A DNA stretch of 64,000 nt, from assembly GCF_001274725.1 (NCBI RefSeq), contig NZ_LGUF01000007.1, forward strand, positions 5,215,655-5,279,654. The letters are read 5' to 3'. Below, piece by piece: positions 25,087 to 34,147 of the stretch; position 1 is the stretch's first letter; the number at the start of each line of letters is the position of its first letter. Source of the stretch: Sporosarcina globispora (GTDB lineage Bacteria; Bacillota; Bacilli; Bacillales; Cytobacillaceae). Under the pieces are notes generated by a model, which saw nothing but the letters and a program-made list of their open reading frames with translations, did not search any database and was not told the DNA's origin. A program made the translations under genes and the position numbers.

Positions 25087-25476
25087 ATGGCAAAGGAAAA
25101 TTTTTTTACGATCAGCGAGCTTGCTTCGATGTTTGATATCAGTTCAAGAACGATCCGCTATTATGAGGAAATTGGGATGCTGACTTCGGAAAGTCGGGAG
25201 AGTCTGACCATGCAGCGCAGCTATACGAATCGTGAGCGACGGCGCCTGAAGATGATTCTGCGCGGAAAAAAACTCGGCTTCAGCCTCCAGGAAATCAGGG
25301 AAATGATTGACCTGTATGAATCGAATCCGGAAGGTGAAGCAGAAAAAAGCAGAATCATTGAATTCGCTGACAGCAAGCTAAAGGAAATTGAAGAGCAGAT
25401 CATGCAGCTGCAAATGCTGCGGGAAGACATTTTAACTTACAAAGAAAAGTATGAAAACACCCGGGTGAAGGCTTAA
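25087..25476 (+). CDS. MerR-family regulator (LiuR-like) of the acyl-CoA genes
   Basis: This 129-residue protein has the MerR winged helix (FFTISELASMFDISSRTIRYYEEIGML, residues 5-31), a second recognition region (NRERRRLKMILRGKKLGFSLQEIREM) and a C-terminal coiled coil (about 85-125) for dimerisation, with no extra ligand domain. Short MerR proteins of this kind (LiuR) control branched-chain amino acid or fatty acid catabolism. It lies between the dehydrogenase and synthetase genes with an AGGAGG site 8-10 bp upstream. Co-transcribed with the synthetase 30 bp downstream. Confidence 0.85.
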   Translation: MAKENFFTISELASMFDISSRTIRYYEEIGMLTSESRESLTMQRSYTNRERRRLKMILRGKKLGFSLQEIREMIDLYESNPEGEAEKSRIIEFADSKLKEIEEQIMQLQMLREDILTYKEKYENTRVKA

Positions 25477-25506
25477 AATCATTCATTTTAAAAGGGGCTG
25501 AATGAA

Positions 25507-26997
25507 GTGGGAGCAACGATTCACGGAGTATTGGAAAGAAACGCAAGGAAATTTCCTGAAAAGGACGCATTTATTACGGCTTCAAACCGCCTTACATATG
25601 AAGACATGAACAAAACATGCAACAGGCTGGCACGTTTTCTTCAGGATGGAGGGGTTCGGCGCGGCGACCGGATTGCGGTGATGTCTCTGAATAATGAGCA
25701 CTTTTTTTATGCATTCTTCGCCTGCATGAAAATCGGCGCCATTCCGATGCCGATGAATATCCGTCTGACACCGAAGGAATTGGGGGCTATTTTTCAAAAT
25801 GCAAATGCAGCTGGGGTTCTGCATGAAACTGAGCTGGCTGAAACGGTAACTGCATTGAAAGAGAATTGCAGCTTGAACCACTATTTTTCCATTCAGGAAT
25901 CGGTTGAAGCTTCTGCCAATTTTTCTGGCGGCAATCTGAATGTGCCAATTGATTCGCGGGATGTCTGTGAGATTCTTTTTACTTCAGGGACAACCGGGAC
26001 ACCAAAAGGAGTTGTGTTTAACCATGAACGCATCCTTGCGATTGCCGCGGCAGTTTCGGTTAATTTCAGCTTGTCGCATAAAGATTCCATGCTCACCCTG
26101 ATGCCTCTCTCCCACTCTGCTCCATTGAATACCTTTTTTATGAGCGGGTTTTATTGCGGCGCATCTCATGTGATCGGAGACTTTACACCAAAAGGCTTCC
26201 TGAACTGGATTCAGCAGGAAAAGACGACCTTCTCATTTGCGGCACCGGTCGCTTATTTGCTTGCGGCCAAGGACCCGGATTTGGCGTCTTATGACTTATC
26301 GAGTATGAGCGTCTTTGCCTATGGAGGCGGACCGCTGGCACTGGCCTCCTATCATCATGTGAAAAAAGCATTCCAGAACGAAAACTTTTATCAGGTTTAC
26401 GGGCTGACGGAAGCTGGGCCAAATGGAATTTTATTATATCCGGAAGAGCATCTGGAGAAAGCCGGAAGCATCGGAAAAAATCCAACGGTTAATATGGAAA
26501 TCCGGGTCGTCCGGCCTGATGGCAGTGATACCGCTCCAAATGAGTACGGTGAAATTCTTTTGACAGGCGACAGCCTCATGCTTGGATATGATAATAATCC
26601 TGATGAAACGAATGCGGCGATTCAAGATGGGTGGCTTTATACCGGTGACATTGCCTATCGGGATGAGGATGGCTATTTTTATATCGTTGACCGTAAAAAG
26701 GATGTCATCATCTCGGGCGGCGTGAACATTTATCCGCGTGAAGTCGAGGAAGTCTTGGCCAAGCATGACGCGGTTTTGGAATCCTGTGTGGTCGGTGTGC
26801 CGCATGAGGAATGGGGTGAAACCGTTAAGGCTGTCGTTGTGCTGAAGGGGGCTGTTTCCGAGGAGAAATTGCGCGCATTTGCGGCTGAACAGCTGGCTGA
26901 GTTTAAGTGTCCGCGGATTTACTCCTTTGTCGATGAACTGCCGCGGAATGCGAGCGGGAAGATTTTGAAGCAGCAGGTAAAATTGGTACATGCCTAA
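25507..26997 (+). CDS. Acyl-CoA synthetase (class I adenylate-forming enzyme)
   Basis: This 496-residue enzyme uses a GTG start at 25507 preceded by AAAGGGG. It has the AMP-binding motifs ILFTSGTTGTPKGVV (near residue 158), VYGLTEAGPNG (near 298), YTGDIAYRDEDGYFYIVDRK (near 378) and the C-terminal catalytic lysine in LPRNASGKILKQQ (near 480). It activates a carboxylic acid with ATP and joins it to CoA in the cytoplasm. Together with the divergent AidB-like dehydrogenase and LiuR-like regulator it forms a small acid-degradation locus; the acid is not known. Confidence 0.87.
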   Translation: MGATIHGVLERNARKFPEKDAFITASNRLTYEDMNKTCNRLARFLQDGGVRRGDRIAVMSLNNEHFFYAFFACMKIGAIPMPMNIRLTPKELGAIFQNANAAGVLHETELAETVTALKENCSLNHYFSIQESVEASANFSGGNLNVPIDSRDVCEILFTSGTTGTPKGVVFNHERILAIAAAVSVNFSLSHKDSMLTLMPLSHSAPLNTFFMSGFYCGASHVIGDFTPKGFLNWIQQEKTTFSFAAPVAYLLAAKDPDLASYDLSSMSVFAYGGGPLALASYHHVKKAFQNENFYQVYGLTEAGPNGILLYPEEHLEKAGSIGKNPTVNMEIRVVRPDGSDTAPNEYGEILLTGDSLMLGYDNNPDETNAAIQDGWLYTGDIAYRDEDGYFYIVDRKKDVIISGGVNIYPREVEEVLAKHDAVLESCVVGVPHEEWGETVKAVVVLKGAVSEEKLRAFAAEQLAEFKCPRIYSFVDELPRNASGKILKQQVKLVHA

Positions 26998-27114
26998 TTG
27001 TTATGGGGATCAGTGCTTTGAAACGAGCCTGGTCCTTTTTGTATGTGGAGGTTTTATGGCGACTATTTTTCTGGCTCTGATTTCTTTTGCGGCTTCATGA
27101 ACCCTTCAAGAAGC

Positions 27115-27692
27115 ACCAGAAAAAATGGGCGTTATCCGAGTGAATAACTACCAAATAAGAGATGCATCAGGAAAAATGCGGGTTAATCCGACAGAATACC
27201 TACCAAAAATGAGATGTATCAGAAAAAAATGGGCGTTAATCAGGATGAATAACGACTAAATAAGAGATGCAGCAGAAAAAATGGGAGTTAATCCGAGTGA
27301 ATAACTACCAAATGAGAGGTGCATCAGGAAAAACGGGAGTTAATCCGAGTGAATAACTATGAGAGGTGCATCAGGAAAAACGGGAGTTAATTCGAGTGAA
27401 TAACTACCAAATAAGAGATGCATCAGAAAAAATGGGAGTTAATCCGAGTGAATAACTACCAAATAAGAAATGCATCAGGAAAAATGGGGGTTAATCCGAC
27501 AGAATAACTACCATATAAGAAATGCATCAGGAAAAATGGGGGTTAATCCCCGACAGAATAACTACCAAATGAGAGGTTCACCAGAAAAAACGGGAGTTAA
27601 TCCGGCAGAATAACGACCAAAAATGAGATGCACCAGAGAAAATGGGCATTAATCCTGAAGAATACCAAAAAAAGAGAGATGTAATAGGAAAA
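27115..27692. repeat. Degenerate tandem repeat, about 51-53 bp unit, about 11 copies
   Basis: Units consist of AAAAATGGGAGTTAATCCGA, GTGAATAACTACCAAATAAG and AGATGCATCAGG in order. Copies differ by substitutions and small indels (one copy lacks CCAAATA). Unit length is not a multiple of three consistently and no frame is open across it, so it is non-coding. GTTAATCCGAGTGAATAAC inside each unit is a near-palindrome that could form a short hairpin or bind a protein. It fills the gap between the acyl-CoA synthetase and the AadK-like gene; nothing else is seen in this gap. Confidence 0.88.
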
Positions 27693-27808
27693 TGACGACC
27701 CTCTCTCCCACTCTTTCAACTTCATAAACCAAGTTCATAAAAATAGCAGGAATTCCTCCTTAAAAAAAGTATTTTAATAGTATGACCAAACACGACCCAG
27801 GAGGCCAC

Positions 27809-28687
27809 ATGAAGTCAAGAACCGAATCCGATATGATGAACCTTATTTTAACAACAGCAAAGGAAGATGAGCGGGTGCGCGCGGTTATCCTGAATGGCTC
27901 GCGGGCGAATCCGAATGTGAAGAAAGATGTTTTTCAGGATTATGATATTGTGTACGTGGTGAGGGAGATTGAATCCTTTACCTGTGATCACAGCTGGGTG
28001 GATGTTTTTGGAGAGCGGGTTATGATGCAGATGCCGGAGGAGAAAGTGCTGCCGCCTGCTGATGGGCACGGCCGCTTCGCATATCTGATGCAGTTTATGG
28101 ACGGGAACAGGATTGATCTGACTTTGATTCCAGCTGAAAAGATGGTTGAGCTGCGCGCTCCCGACAGCCTGAGCGTGCTGCTTCTTGATAAGGATGGGCT
28201 GATTGGGTCCTTCCCGCCAGCCAGCGACCGGGATTATCTCATCAAAAAGCCAAGTGCGAAGGAATATGAAGATCTGTGCAATGAGTTTTGGTGGATCACG
28301 ATGAATATCAGCAAAGGGCTTTGGCGCCGGGAGCTTACTTATGCGATGTTTATGCATGAGCAGATCAACCGCAATGTGCTGATTACGATGCTGGAATGGA
28401 AAGCCGGCATCGGGACCGATTTTACAAAAAGCGCAGGCAAAGCCGGCAAGTATCTGCCCGATTTTCTTCCAGCCGATGAATGGGAGCAGTTCCAGGCCAC
28501 CTACTCAGATGCTGAATTTGAACACATTTGGGAAGCCCTTTTTACCATGTGCCCCCTTTTCAGAAAAGCGGCAGTCGAGATCGCGGAGAAACTGGGCTTC
28601 GAGTACCCATTTGAAGATGATAAGCGAGTGACTGCTTTTTTAATGCATGTCCGCAGCCTGCCTGCTGATGCACCATCCATCTATTAA
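27809..28687 (+). CDS. Aminoglycoside 6-adenylyltransferase (AadK-like)
   Basis: This 292-residue protein starts at ATG 27809, 5 bases after AGGAGG; an upstream in-frame ATG at 27782 lacks a ribosome site. It has the nucleotidyltransferase core: VILNGSRANPNVKKDVFQDYDIVYVV near residue 27, with GSR and DYD for ATP and metal, then DGNRIDLTLIP near 107. Length and sequence match Bacillus AadK, which adenylates streptomycin at position 6. Chromosomal copies are intrinsic in Bacillus. A terminator follows immediately. Confidence 0.85.
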   Translation: MKSRTESDMMNLILTTAKEDERVRAVILNGSRANPNVKKDVFQDYDIVYVVREIESFTCDHSWVDVFGERVMMQMPEEKVLPPADGHGRFAYLMQFMDGNRIDLTLIPAEKMVELRAPDSLSVLLLDKDGLIGSFPPASDRDYLIKKPSAKEYEDLCNEFWWITMNISKGLWRRELTYAMFMHEQINRNVLITMLEWKAGIGTDFTKSAGKAGKYLPDFLPADEWEQFQATYSDAEFEHIWEALFTMCPLFRKAAVEIAEKLGFEYPFEDDKRVTAFLMHVRSLPADAPSIY

Positions 28688-28717
28688 AAAAATCCCCTTC
28701 AGACAGGGGATTTTTCT
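28686..28717. terminator. Bidirectional terminator
   Basis: AAATCCCC and GGGGATTT form an 8-bp stem around the loop TTCAGACA, with A-run before and T-run after. It serves the AadK-like gene and the convergent NCS2 gene. Confidence 0.88.
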
Positions 28718-30023
28718 AGTTATTCTTCAATTCCAGCTGTTCAAACGCAGACCAGTTCACCATTTTTTCAAGAAAAATGGAGATCAGGACGCCCATCAGG
28801 AGCCCGTTGGATAGGAATGGCTGAATCAAAACCGGCAAATCCGCGAACACCGCAGGCGGTGTATTCATCAAACTGATGCCAATAAGGACAGGTGCGGCTA
28901 AACGGAAGATCGTGTCTGAGTTAAACACTTTTCCGCTTAAGCTGTTAAAAGCGGTCCCGAATAACTGCAGATATGCGACAAACAGCACAGCGTTCCCCAC
29001 TGTTACCGGCATGCCCGCCAGCCATGAACCCAGGTGCGGGATCAGACCAATGACAGTCAAGAGCGCGCCTCCAATGAAGAATGGTGTTCTCATCAATATT
29101 CGCGTACTTTGCAGGAATCCGATCGATGAGGTGAATGGCGTATATGGCACGAGGCCAAACCCGCTTCCAATCACCGTGAATACCGCAGTGATAAAAATCG
29201 AGCCGCGGTACTCGCGCTTGCCGGATTCTTTTTTAAATAGACGGTCGCTGGAACTGATCGAAGCGACTGTGTTGCTCAGGTTCATCAGACCGGCAAAAAA
29301 GGAAACAGCCACAATTCCGATTTCAAGGTTAGGCTGTCCCAGCGGAAACAGTGTAAAGCTCACATCTCCGGATGCGGCCCCCTGCACTGCTTCACTCGCA
29401 AACAAGAGATCATAGCCAATCCATCCTGCCAGCAATCCGATTAAAATAGAAAAATTGCTGATGACAGCATTCCCTTTTAGTTTTAATAGACTCACAAAAA
29501 TGACGAGTGCAAAAGAATAAAGCGTGATTGGAACATCAATCGTGCCCTGTTCACTGACTTTCATCATGCCTTTGAAAAAGATGAAAATCAGCTGGAAGGT
29601 TAATAGAAACAGATAAACGGACATCACCATCGGGTTGAAAATCGATTTTAGCAGTGATATGCCGTTGAATGCTGCGAGAATTAGCGTGACAGCCGAAGCC
29701 AGTAGCACGCCTGTCGCAATTCCGCCCCCGATTTCCGCATAGTTCATGCCGAGGGAGGACGCTGACAGGCCAAGGTTAAGGATGACTCCCCACAGCAGCC
29801 CCGAATGGCCCTCCATAAGCGGATAGCGATGCCCTTTCCAGCCTTGAAGAATCGTGGCCAGCCCCGTAAATATAAGCGAGGCTCTCAGCATCATCGCAAT
29901 CGTTTCTTCCGGCAGCTGGAATACTGTTCCAACCGAAATCGGGACCATCACTGTATTTGCAAAAATAAAAAATAGCCATTGAACAGAAGAAAAAATCGTT
30001 ACGGTACCAAACCGTTTATCCAT
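28716..30023 (-). CDS. NCS2-family purine/pyrimidine permease
   Basis: This 435-residue polytopic protein has about twelve hydrophobic segments. MEGHSGLLWGVILNLGLS and the IGSGFGLVPYTPFTSSIGFL stretch near residue 287 correspond to the NCS2 signature regions, and the PVLIGISLMNTPP region lies near 370. It resembles Bacillus YwdJ. NCS2 carriers import nucleobases with protons. The gene stands alone; no purine riboswitch is visible in the 150 bp upstream, so regulation is unclear. Confidence 0.75.
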   Translation of the reverse strand: MDKRFGTVTIFSSVQWLFFIFANTVMVPISVGTVFQLPEETIAMMLRASLIFTGLATILQGWKGHRYPLMEGHSGLLWGVILNLGLSASSLGMNYAEIGGGIATGVLLASAVTLILAAFNGISLLKSIFNPMVMSVYLFLLTFQLIFIFFKGMMKVSEQGTIDVPITLYSFALVIFVSLLKLKGNAVISNFSILIGLLAGWIGYDLLFASEAVQGAASGDVSFTLFPLGQPNLEIGIVAVSFFAGLMNLSNTVASISSSDRLFKKESGKREYRGSIFITAVFTVIGSGFGLVPYTPFTSSIGFLQSTRILMRTPFFIGGALLTVIGLIPHLGSWLAGMPVTVGNAVLFVAYLQLFGTAFNSLSGKVFNSDTIFRLAAPVLIGISLMNTPPAVFADLPVLIQPFLSNGLLMGVLISIFLEKMVNWSAFEQLELKNN

Positions 30024-30180
30024 GGTGTCAACACCGCTTTCTATTCTAGAAAATTTCGTTACTCTAAAAAAATAAACCAGCTATTATTATAGTACAAATC
30101 GTGAAAAATTTCTTTGGATTATTCTTGAAGAAGGATGGAAATTGGGGATAAATAAAGATGGACCTGGTACATCAGCAGCT

Positions 30181-30258
30181 GACCGATATATTAAAATAGT
30201 GACCGATAAAGTAAAATTTTGACCGAAATATTAGAGAGATTGACCGATATAATTGACG
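30181..30258. repeat. Phased GACCGATA array, copy 2
   Basis: GACCGATA or GACCGAAA begins at 30181, 30201, 30221 and 30242, spaced 20, 20 and 21 bp. It starts exactly where the DUF819 relic loses homology. Same motif as at 12069 and 39215. Confidence 0.82.
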
Positions 30259-30560
30259 CAGATAATCAGCAGCCGTCCGCTTTCCTGCCAGATTCTTTTA
30301 ATATTCACATGAAAAAGAAGCAATGGGATCGCGAGCGGAATGATAAAAGTCCAAACCGCGTCATAAACAGGCGATGCTTTAGGAATAATGCCAGTATTTG
30401 ATAGAATGATAGCGCCAATCAGCGCAACAAACGCACCCGAAATTTCCGCAGCCCAGCTGTAGAGCTGCTCCAGATAGATGCTCGCCGAGGCCCACACTAC
30501 AATAATTCCCCATAGTGTTACATAATCATCGGCTTTAATAAGTGTCTGTTCTAATAATGT
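30231..30560 (-). pseudogene. N-terminal relic of a DUF819 (YjcL-like) membrane protein
   Basis: The reverse strand encodes EQTLIKADDYVTLWGIIVVW followed by ASASIYLEQLYSWAAEISGA and YDAVWTFIIPLAIPLLLFHV, the usual start of the roughly 400-residue DUF819 membrane proteins. The frame ends after about 100 residues, where the sequence turns into GACCGATA repeats (the last residues NYIGQSL come from the array). No ATG, GTG or TTG lies in frame at the expected start near 30555 despite an AGGAGG site, so the start codon is also lost. A remnant, not a functional gene. Confidence 0.75.
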
Positions 30561-30737
30561 TTCCTCCTTTTTTTACAGTTTCACTACTAATCATATTAGC
30601 CCTATCTTTTTTAAAATTCAAAATATTCAAACCAGAGTGGAACCTGCCGCCAAAAATTTCTTTTAACTTTTTTGAAGCCGAAAGTGCAGTTTCGTACGTC
30701 TAGATTGCAGACACTTTTTTAGAAGGAAGGTTATAGC

Positions 30738-31427
30738 GTGATTGAGGTTAGAGAATTAAGCCATGCTTTTGAGATTGGCAAAAAAGAAAAAAAGACGGTT
30801 ATTCCTGTATTGGAGGATGTTACTTTTTCAGTGGAAAAAGGAGAAATTGTAACGATTGTGGGCAGGAGCGGATCTGGGAAGTCGACGCTCTTGAATATCA
30901 TCAGCGGTTTTATTAAACCAAAGAACGGAGAAGTCTGGATTAAAAGCGAAAAGGTCAGTGATTATAACGAAGGCAAATTCGCAGATTTCCGCCTGGCAAA
31001 TCTAGGATTCATTTTCCAGAGCTTTCAGCTGATTCCGAGCATGACGGCTTTTCAAAACGTCGAGCTGCCGCTCATTTTCAAAGGGATGACTGAAAAGGAG
31101 CGACAGCAGAAGACGGAAGAGACGTTAAAGCGTGTAGGGCTCATCGAATATAAAGATCATTATCCAAGCGAGCTATCCGGCGGACAGCAGCAGCGTGTCA
31201 GCATCGCTCGTGCGCTTGTCGTGAATCCTCCCCTCATCCTTGCCGATGAGCCGACAGGCAGCCTGGACAGTGAAACAGAAAGCGAGCTTCTTCAGTTCAT
31301 CAAAGAGCTGAACCGCGATCTGGGCATTACGTTTCTGATTATTACACACGACGAAAAAGTGGCAGCCATCGGCCATAAGACAATTGAAATCACCGATGGA
31401 AGAGTAATGGAGGGAGCACTGGCATGA
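30738..31427 (+). CDS. ABC transporter ATP-binding protein (MacB/LolD type)
   Basis: This 229-residue ATPase has Walker [12 protein letters not shown] (residues 42-52), Q-loop [10 protein letters not shown] (near 95), signature [15 protein letters not shown] (near 145), Walker [13 protein letters not shown] and the switch histidine in IITHD. This subtype powers MacB/FtsX-like permeases that extrude peptides, antibiotics or lipoproteins. Its stop overlaps the permease start in ATGA, so the two are translationally coupled. No sensor kinase lies nearby. Confidence 0.9.
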   Translation: MIEVRELSHAFEIGKKEKKTVIPVLEDVTFSVEKGEIVTIVGRSGSGKSTLLNIISGFIKPKNGEVWIKSEKVSDYNEGKFADFRLANLGFIFQSFQLIPSMTAFQNVELPLIFKGMTEKERQQKTEETLKRVGLIEYKDHYPSELSGGQQQRVSIARALVVNPPLILADEPTGSLDSETESELLQFIKELNRDLGITFLIITHDEKVAAIGHKTIEITDGRVMEGALA

Positions 31428-32761
31428 CATTTAAAGATCAATTCAGATTTGTAAGGCAAAATATGAAAAAGAATAAAACGAGGCTTTTTATGACCATCCT
31501 GGCAACAGCGATTGGGTGTACTTTTCTGATTGTGCTGGCCTCAGTCGGATTCGGCCTGCATAAATCGATCATCCAGGATGTGATGGAAGACCGCCTTGTT
31601 ACGGAAATTCAGGTTCACGGAAAGGAAGCGGGCGAAGGGAATTTCCAGGGCATAAAGGATGAAGATATCAAACATTTTGAAGAAATCAGCGGGGTAAAAG
31701 CAGTTACCCGCAGGCAATTTCTTCAGCAAAGCCCCATTTTTACAACCGGGGAATACTCCGGACAGTCAGAAGCGGTTGCTGCCTATTTTCCGGAAGAAGT
31801 GAAAGCAGGTTTTGAACTGTCTGAAGGAAGGCTGCCGGAAAAAGAGAATGAAGTAGTAGTCGGCTCTTCCTTTGCGGATGCTCTTTCGCTGGAGCCGAAA
31901 GATGGAGAAAATGCCTTTAATGAAGACGGAACTGTTAAAGACAAATACGCCTACAAGGGCGAGTTAGTCGGAAAGACGATTGAAATGGAAGTTGTCAAAT
32001 TGGAGGGTGGCAAGGAAGTCAAAAAGTCCATTCCCCTAACCATTACCGGGGTCACAAAGAAGCCTTCTAAAGAATGGATGCAGATTCGCACGGTCTTTAT
32101 TTCCGAAGAGATCCTTAAGGAATTGGAAGCTTTCACCGGCACATCTGGAGGCAGTCCCGAGCAGGTAGAAGGAGCTCCTGAGGATACTGGCCGAATTTAC
32201 GACACTGTCAGCCTTTACGCTGAAGATGTCGAGGCTGTTACAGCGATCAATGACAAATTGAAAGACGGCAATTATATGGTTTATTCCATTGTGAACGAGA
32301 TGAAGCAGATTAATATGGTCTTTACGATTTTAAAAATCGGCCTTCTTTTCATCGGTACCATCGCGCTAATAATTGCTTCAATCGGAATTTATAATACCAT
32401 GACGATGGCAGTCACGGAACGTGCACCTGATATCGGCATCATGAAAGCGATCGGCGCACATCCGAAAACGATTAAGCGGATCTTTGTTCTTGAAAGCAGT
32501 TATATTGGCCTGCTTGGCGCGCTGTTTGGCACGATTGTCGCTTACGGTATCAGCTATGCTGTCAATCTGGCTCTTCCGCTTGTGCTTGAAAGGGTCTTCG
32601 AGGAAGCCCCTCCTGAGGGACTCATGCTTTCTTACATTCCATGGTCCCTAACCCTGATCAGTGTGGTGATTTGTCTGACTGTCACCATCTTCTCCGGCTG
32701 GCGTCCGGCCAAGCGCGCAACGCAAGTGGATGTGCTGAAGGCGATGAGACGGGAAGTTTAA
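31424..32761 (+). CDS. ABC transporter permease, MacB/FtsX type
   Basis: This 445-residue protein has an N-terminal membrane span (about 20-43), a large extracytoplasmic domain (about 45-290, acidic) and three C-terminal spans (about 300-325, 350-375, 405-425). IGIYNTMTMAVTERAPDIGIMKAIGA is the FtsX-family core. With the ATPase gene it overlaps by 4 bp it forms an efflux or lipoprotein-handling transporter of unknown cargo. A terminator follows 8 bp after the stop. Confidence 0.88.
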   Translation: MTFKDQFRFVRQNMKKNKTRLFMTILATAIGCTFLIVLASVGFGLHKSIIQDVMEDRLVTEIQVHGKEAGEGNFQGIKDEDIKHFEEISGVKAVTRRQFLQQSPIFTTGEYSGQSEAVAAYFPEEVKAGFELSEGRLPEKENEVVVGSSFADALSLEPKDGENAFNEDGTVKDKYAYKGELVGKTIEMEVVKLEGGKEVKKSIPLTITGVTKKPSKEWMQIRTVFISEEILKELEAFTGTSGGSPEQVEGAPEDTGRIYDTVSLYAEDVEAVTAINDKLKDGNYMVYSIVNEMKQINMVFTILKIGLLFIGTIALIIASIGIYNTMTMAVTERAPDIGIMKAIGAHPKTIKRIFVLESSYIGLLGALFGTIVAYGISYAVNLALPLVLERVFEEAPPEGLMLSYIPWSLTLISVVICLTVTIFSGWRPAKRATQVDVLKAMRREV

Positions 32762-32768
32762 TAGAAAA

Positions 32769-32801
32769 AAACATCGCTGGGTTTTACCGGCGATGTTTTT
32801 C
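32769..32801 (+). terminator. Terminator of the ABC exporter operon
   Basis: ACATCGC (32771-32777) and GCGATGT (32790-32796) form the stem, followed by TTTTTC. It may also terminate the convergent small gene. Confidence 0.85.
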
Positions 32802-32802
32802 A

Positions 32803-33121
32803 TTATAATGTTAATGCTTCCTCCCGAACTTTCTGCAGGAATTCCTCTACTACTTTAAGGTTGTTTTTTTCGCCGCCAAGCTTCAGCATAGCCCTGCCGA
32901 CAAAGTTGACACCTTTGTTTTGCCCCTCATAAATAAATCTGGTTTGGGAAACGGAAGCGGTCATTATCAATCGTTAAATCTCCCGTTCCGTTTACAACTG
33001 CCAGCAGAATATGCTGATTTGTAAACTGGTGCTTCAGCTGCCACTGCATTTCTTCTTTTATATATTCAATTTTTCTCAGCCTGAAAATTAGGTCTTCTAA
33101 TATAATTTCATGTGTACTCAT
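32803..33121 (-). pseudogene. Fur-controlled small protein of unknown function, frameshifted
   Basis: The first frame gives 64 residues (MSTHEIILEDLIFRLRKIEY ... NDRFRFPNQIYL). A second frame continues without a gap as RFIYEGQNKGVNFVGRAMLK then LGGEKNNLKVVEEFLQKVRE and EALTL, ending at TAA (plus 32803-32805). Two bases missing, or one extra, near 32935 explain this; restored, the protein would have about 105 residues. A perfect Fur box lies 28 bp upstream of the start. I do not recognise the family; it is soluble and mixed alpha/beta. Either a recent pseudogene or a sequencing error. Confidence 0.7.
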
Positions 33122-33148
33122 CGTCTTACACTCCTGTTTCTATCTATA

Positions 33149-33167
33149 GATAATGATAATCATTATC
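33149..33167. promoter_or_regulatory. Fur box
   Basis: GATAATGATAATCATTATC is the exact 9-1-9 palindromic Fur consensus. It precedes the small frameshifted gene and predicts induction under iron limitation. Confidence 0.9.
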
Positions 33168-33202
33168 ATTCAATAAAACAAGAAGAATAGGCTGCGAACA
33201 TT

Positions 33203-33235
33203 AAAAAACATCGCCCTCTTCTGGCGATGTTTTCC
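33203..33235 (-). terminator. Terminator of the DUF1836 gene
   Basis: AACATCGCC and GGCGATGTT form a 9-bp stem with a 7-base loop between 33207 and 33231; on the minus strand it is followed by TTTTTTAATG. Confidence 0.82.
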
Positions 33236-33239
33236 TGAC

Positions 33240-33971
33240 TTACCCATTTAAAAATAAAGTAGCCGTTACATATTTCTTTGTCAGCGACTTGTAGTAGGCC
33301 GATAAAACCGTCAGTGAGGCCGTAACAAGTATATTGGAGACAATGTCTTTCTGCTGATCAGTAAAATCCTGAAAACTCTCTAATGTTTTCAATGCTTCTT
33401 TTTTAATGTATTGCTCTGTCTGCTCGTGCATGCTTTTCCCGGCACTATTGAGCTGCTGGGCTTTTTCAAGAATGGCCGCGTAAGCAGAATAAAATGGGAT
33501 CGGCTCAATCAGATCGTCTGTGCGGTCATCCAGATCATTAAAAAGGAGAGCAAGAATTTTCCTGATCGAATCGAAATCAAGCGTCGCTTTCAGATCCTCC
33601 ACTATAAAAAGCATGGCAGCCTGGTCGACAGAATATTTCTTGCCAAGATGCGGACTGCCAATCAGGTCCTTCACATCCCGCTTCACCCAGTTTTGCACGG
33701 CTGTCGAAGATAGATGTGTAAATTCAATCTGGTTTCCCAGTGCGACAATTTCATTGATGGAAAAGCCGATTTTATGCAAATCCGCCCGCAGCAATTTTTC
33801 AAAAATGGCCGGCATTTTCGTTTCCAGAAAAGCTTCCGTTGATATTCCTTTCTTTTCATGAGCAGCCGCCCATGCCTGCTGGAGGATTTGTTTCGGCGAA
33901 TGCTCCCCTTCCCCCTTCAGCGACAGAAGAAAATCAGCCATGCTTTTCCTCGATAGCTGGAATAATTCCAA
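33240..33971 (-). CDS. DUF1836-domain protein
   Basis: This 243-residue protein has the DUF1836 region at about 85-195: SSTAVQNWVKRDVKDLIGSP and KKYSVDQAAMLFIVEDLKAT. The family is common in Bacilli and Clostridia and resembles a MerR-like DNA-binding fold, so a regulatory role is suspected, not known. It is a monocistronic gene divergent from htpX, with about 175 bp between them. Confidence 0.8.
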   Translation of the reverse strand: MELFQLSRKSMADFLLSLKGEGEHSPKQILQQAWAAAHEKKGISTEAFLETKMPAIFEKLLRADLHKIGFSINEIVALGNQIEFTHLSSTAVQNWVKRDVKDLIGSPHLGKKYSVDQAAMLFIVEDLKATLDFDSIRKILALLFNDLDDRTDDLIEPIPFYSAYAAILEKAQQLNSAGKSMHEQTEQYIKKEALKTLESFQDFTDQQKDIVSNILVTASLTVLSAYYKSLTKKYVTATLFLNG

Positions 33972-34147
33972 GGTTATCAGCCCCTGCGTTCTCTATTCGA
34001 TGATTTCATCCTAATGGTTTCAATTATAACAGTCAATGTCTATTTCCATACCGTCTAGTTTTTGCTTGTCTTTTTTATTGAAACATTATATTATATAGTC
34101 AGAAGACAAGTTCATATGAACTCAAAATAAATTAAAAGGGTGAGGAA

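Noticed and set aside
27056-27100. Tiny frame MATIFLALISFAAS after GGAGG
   Set aside because: Only 14 codons; may be the start of a lost gene cut by the tandem repeat, but there is too little to call.
27115-27692. CRISPR array
   Set aside because: Units of about 51-53 bp repeat in full with no unique spacers between them and no cas genes are near; it is a simple tandem repeat.
30024-30180. Purine riboswitch upstream of the NCS2 permease
   Set aside because: I found no purine-riboswitch loop sequences or matching stems in the leader.
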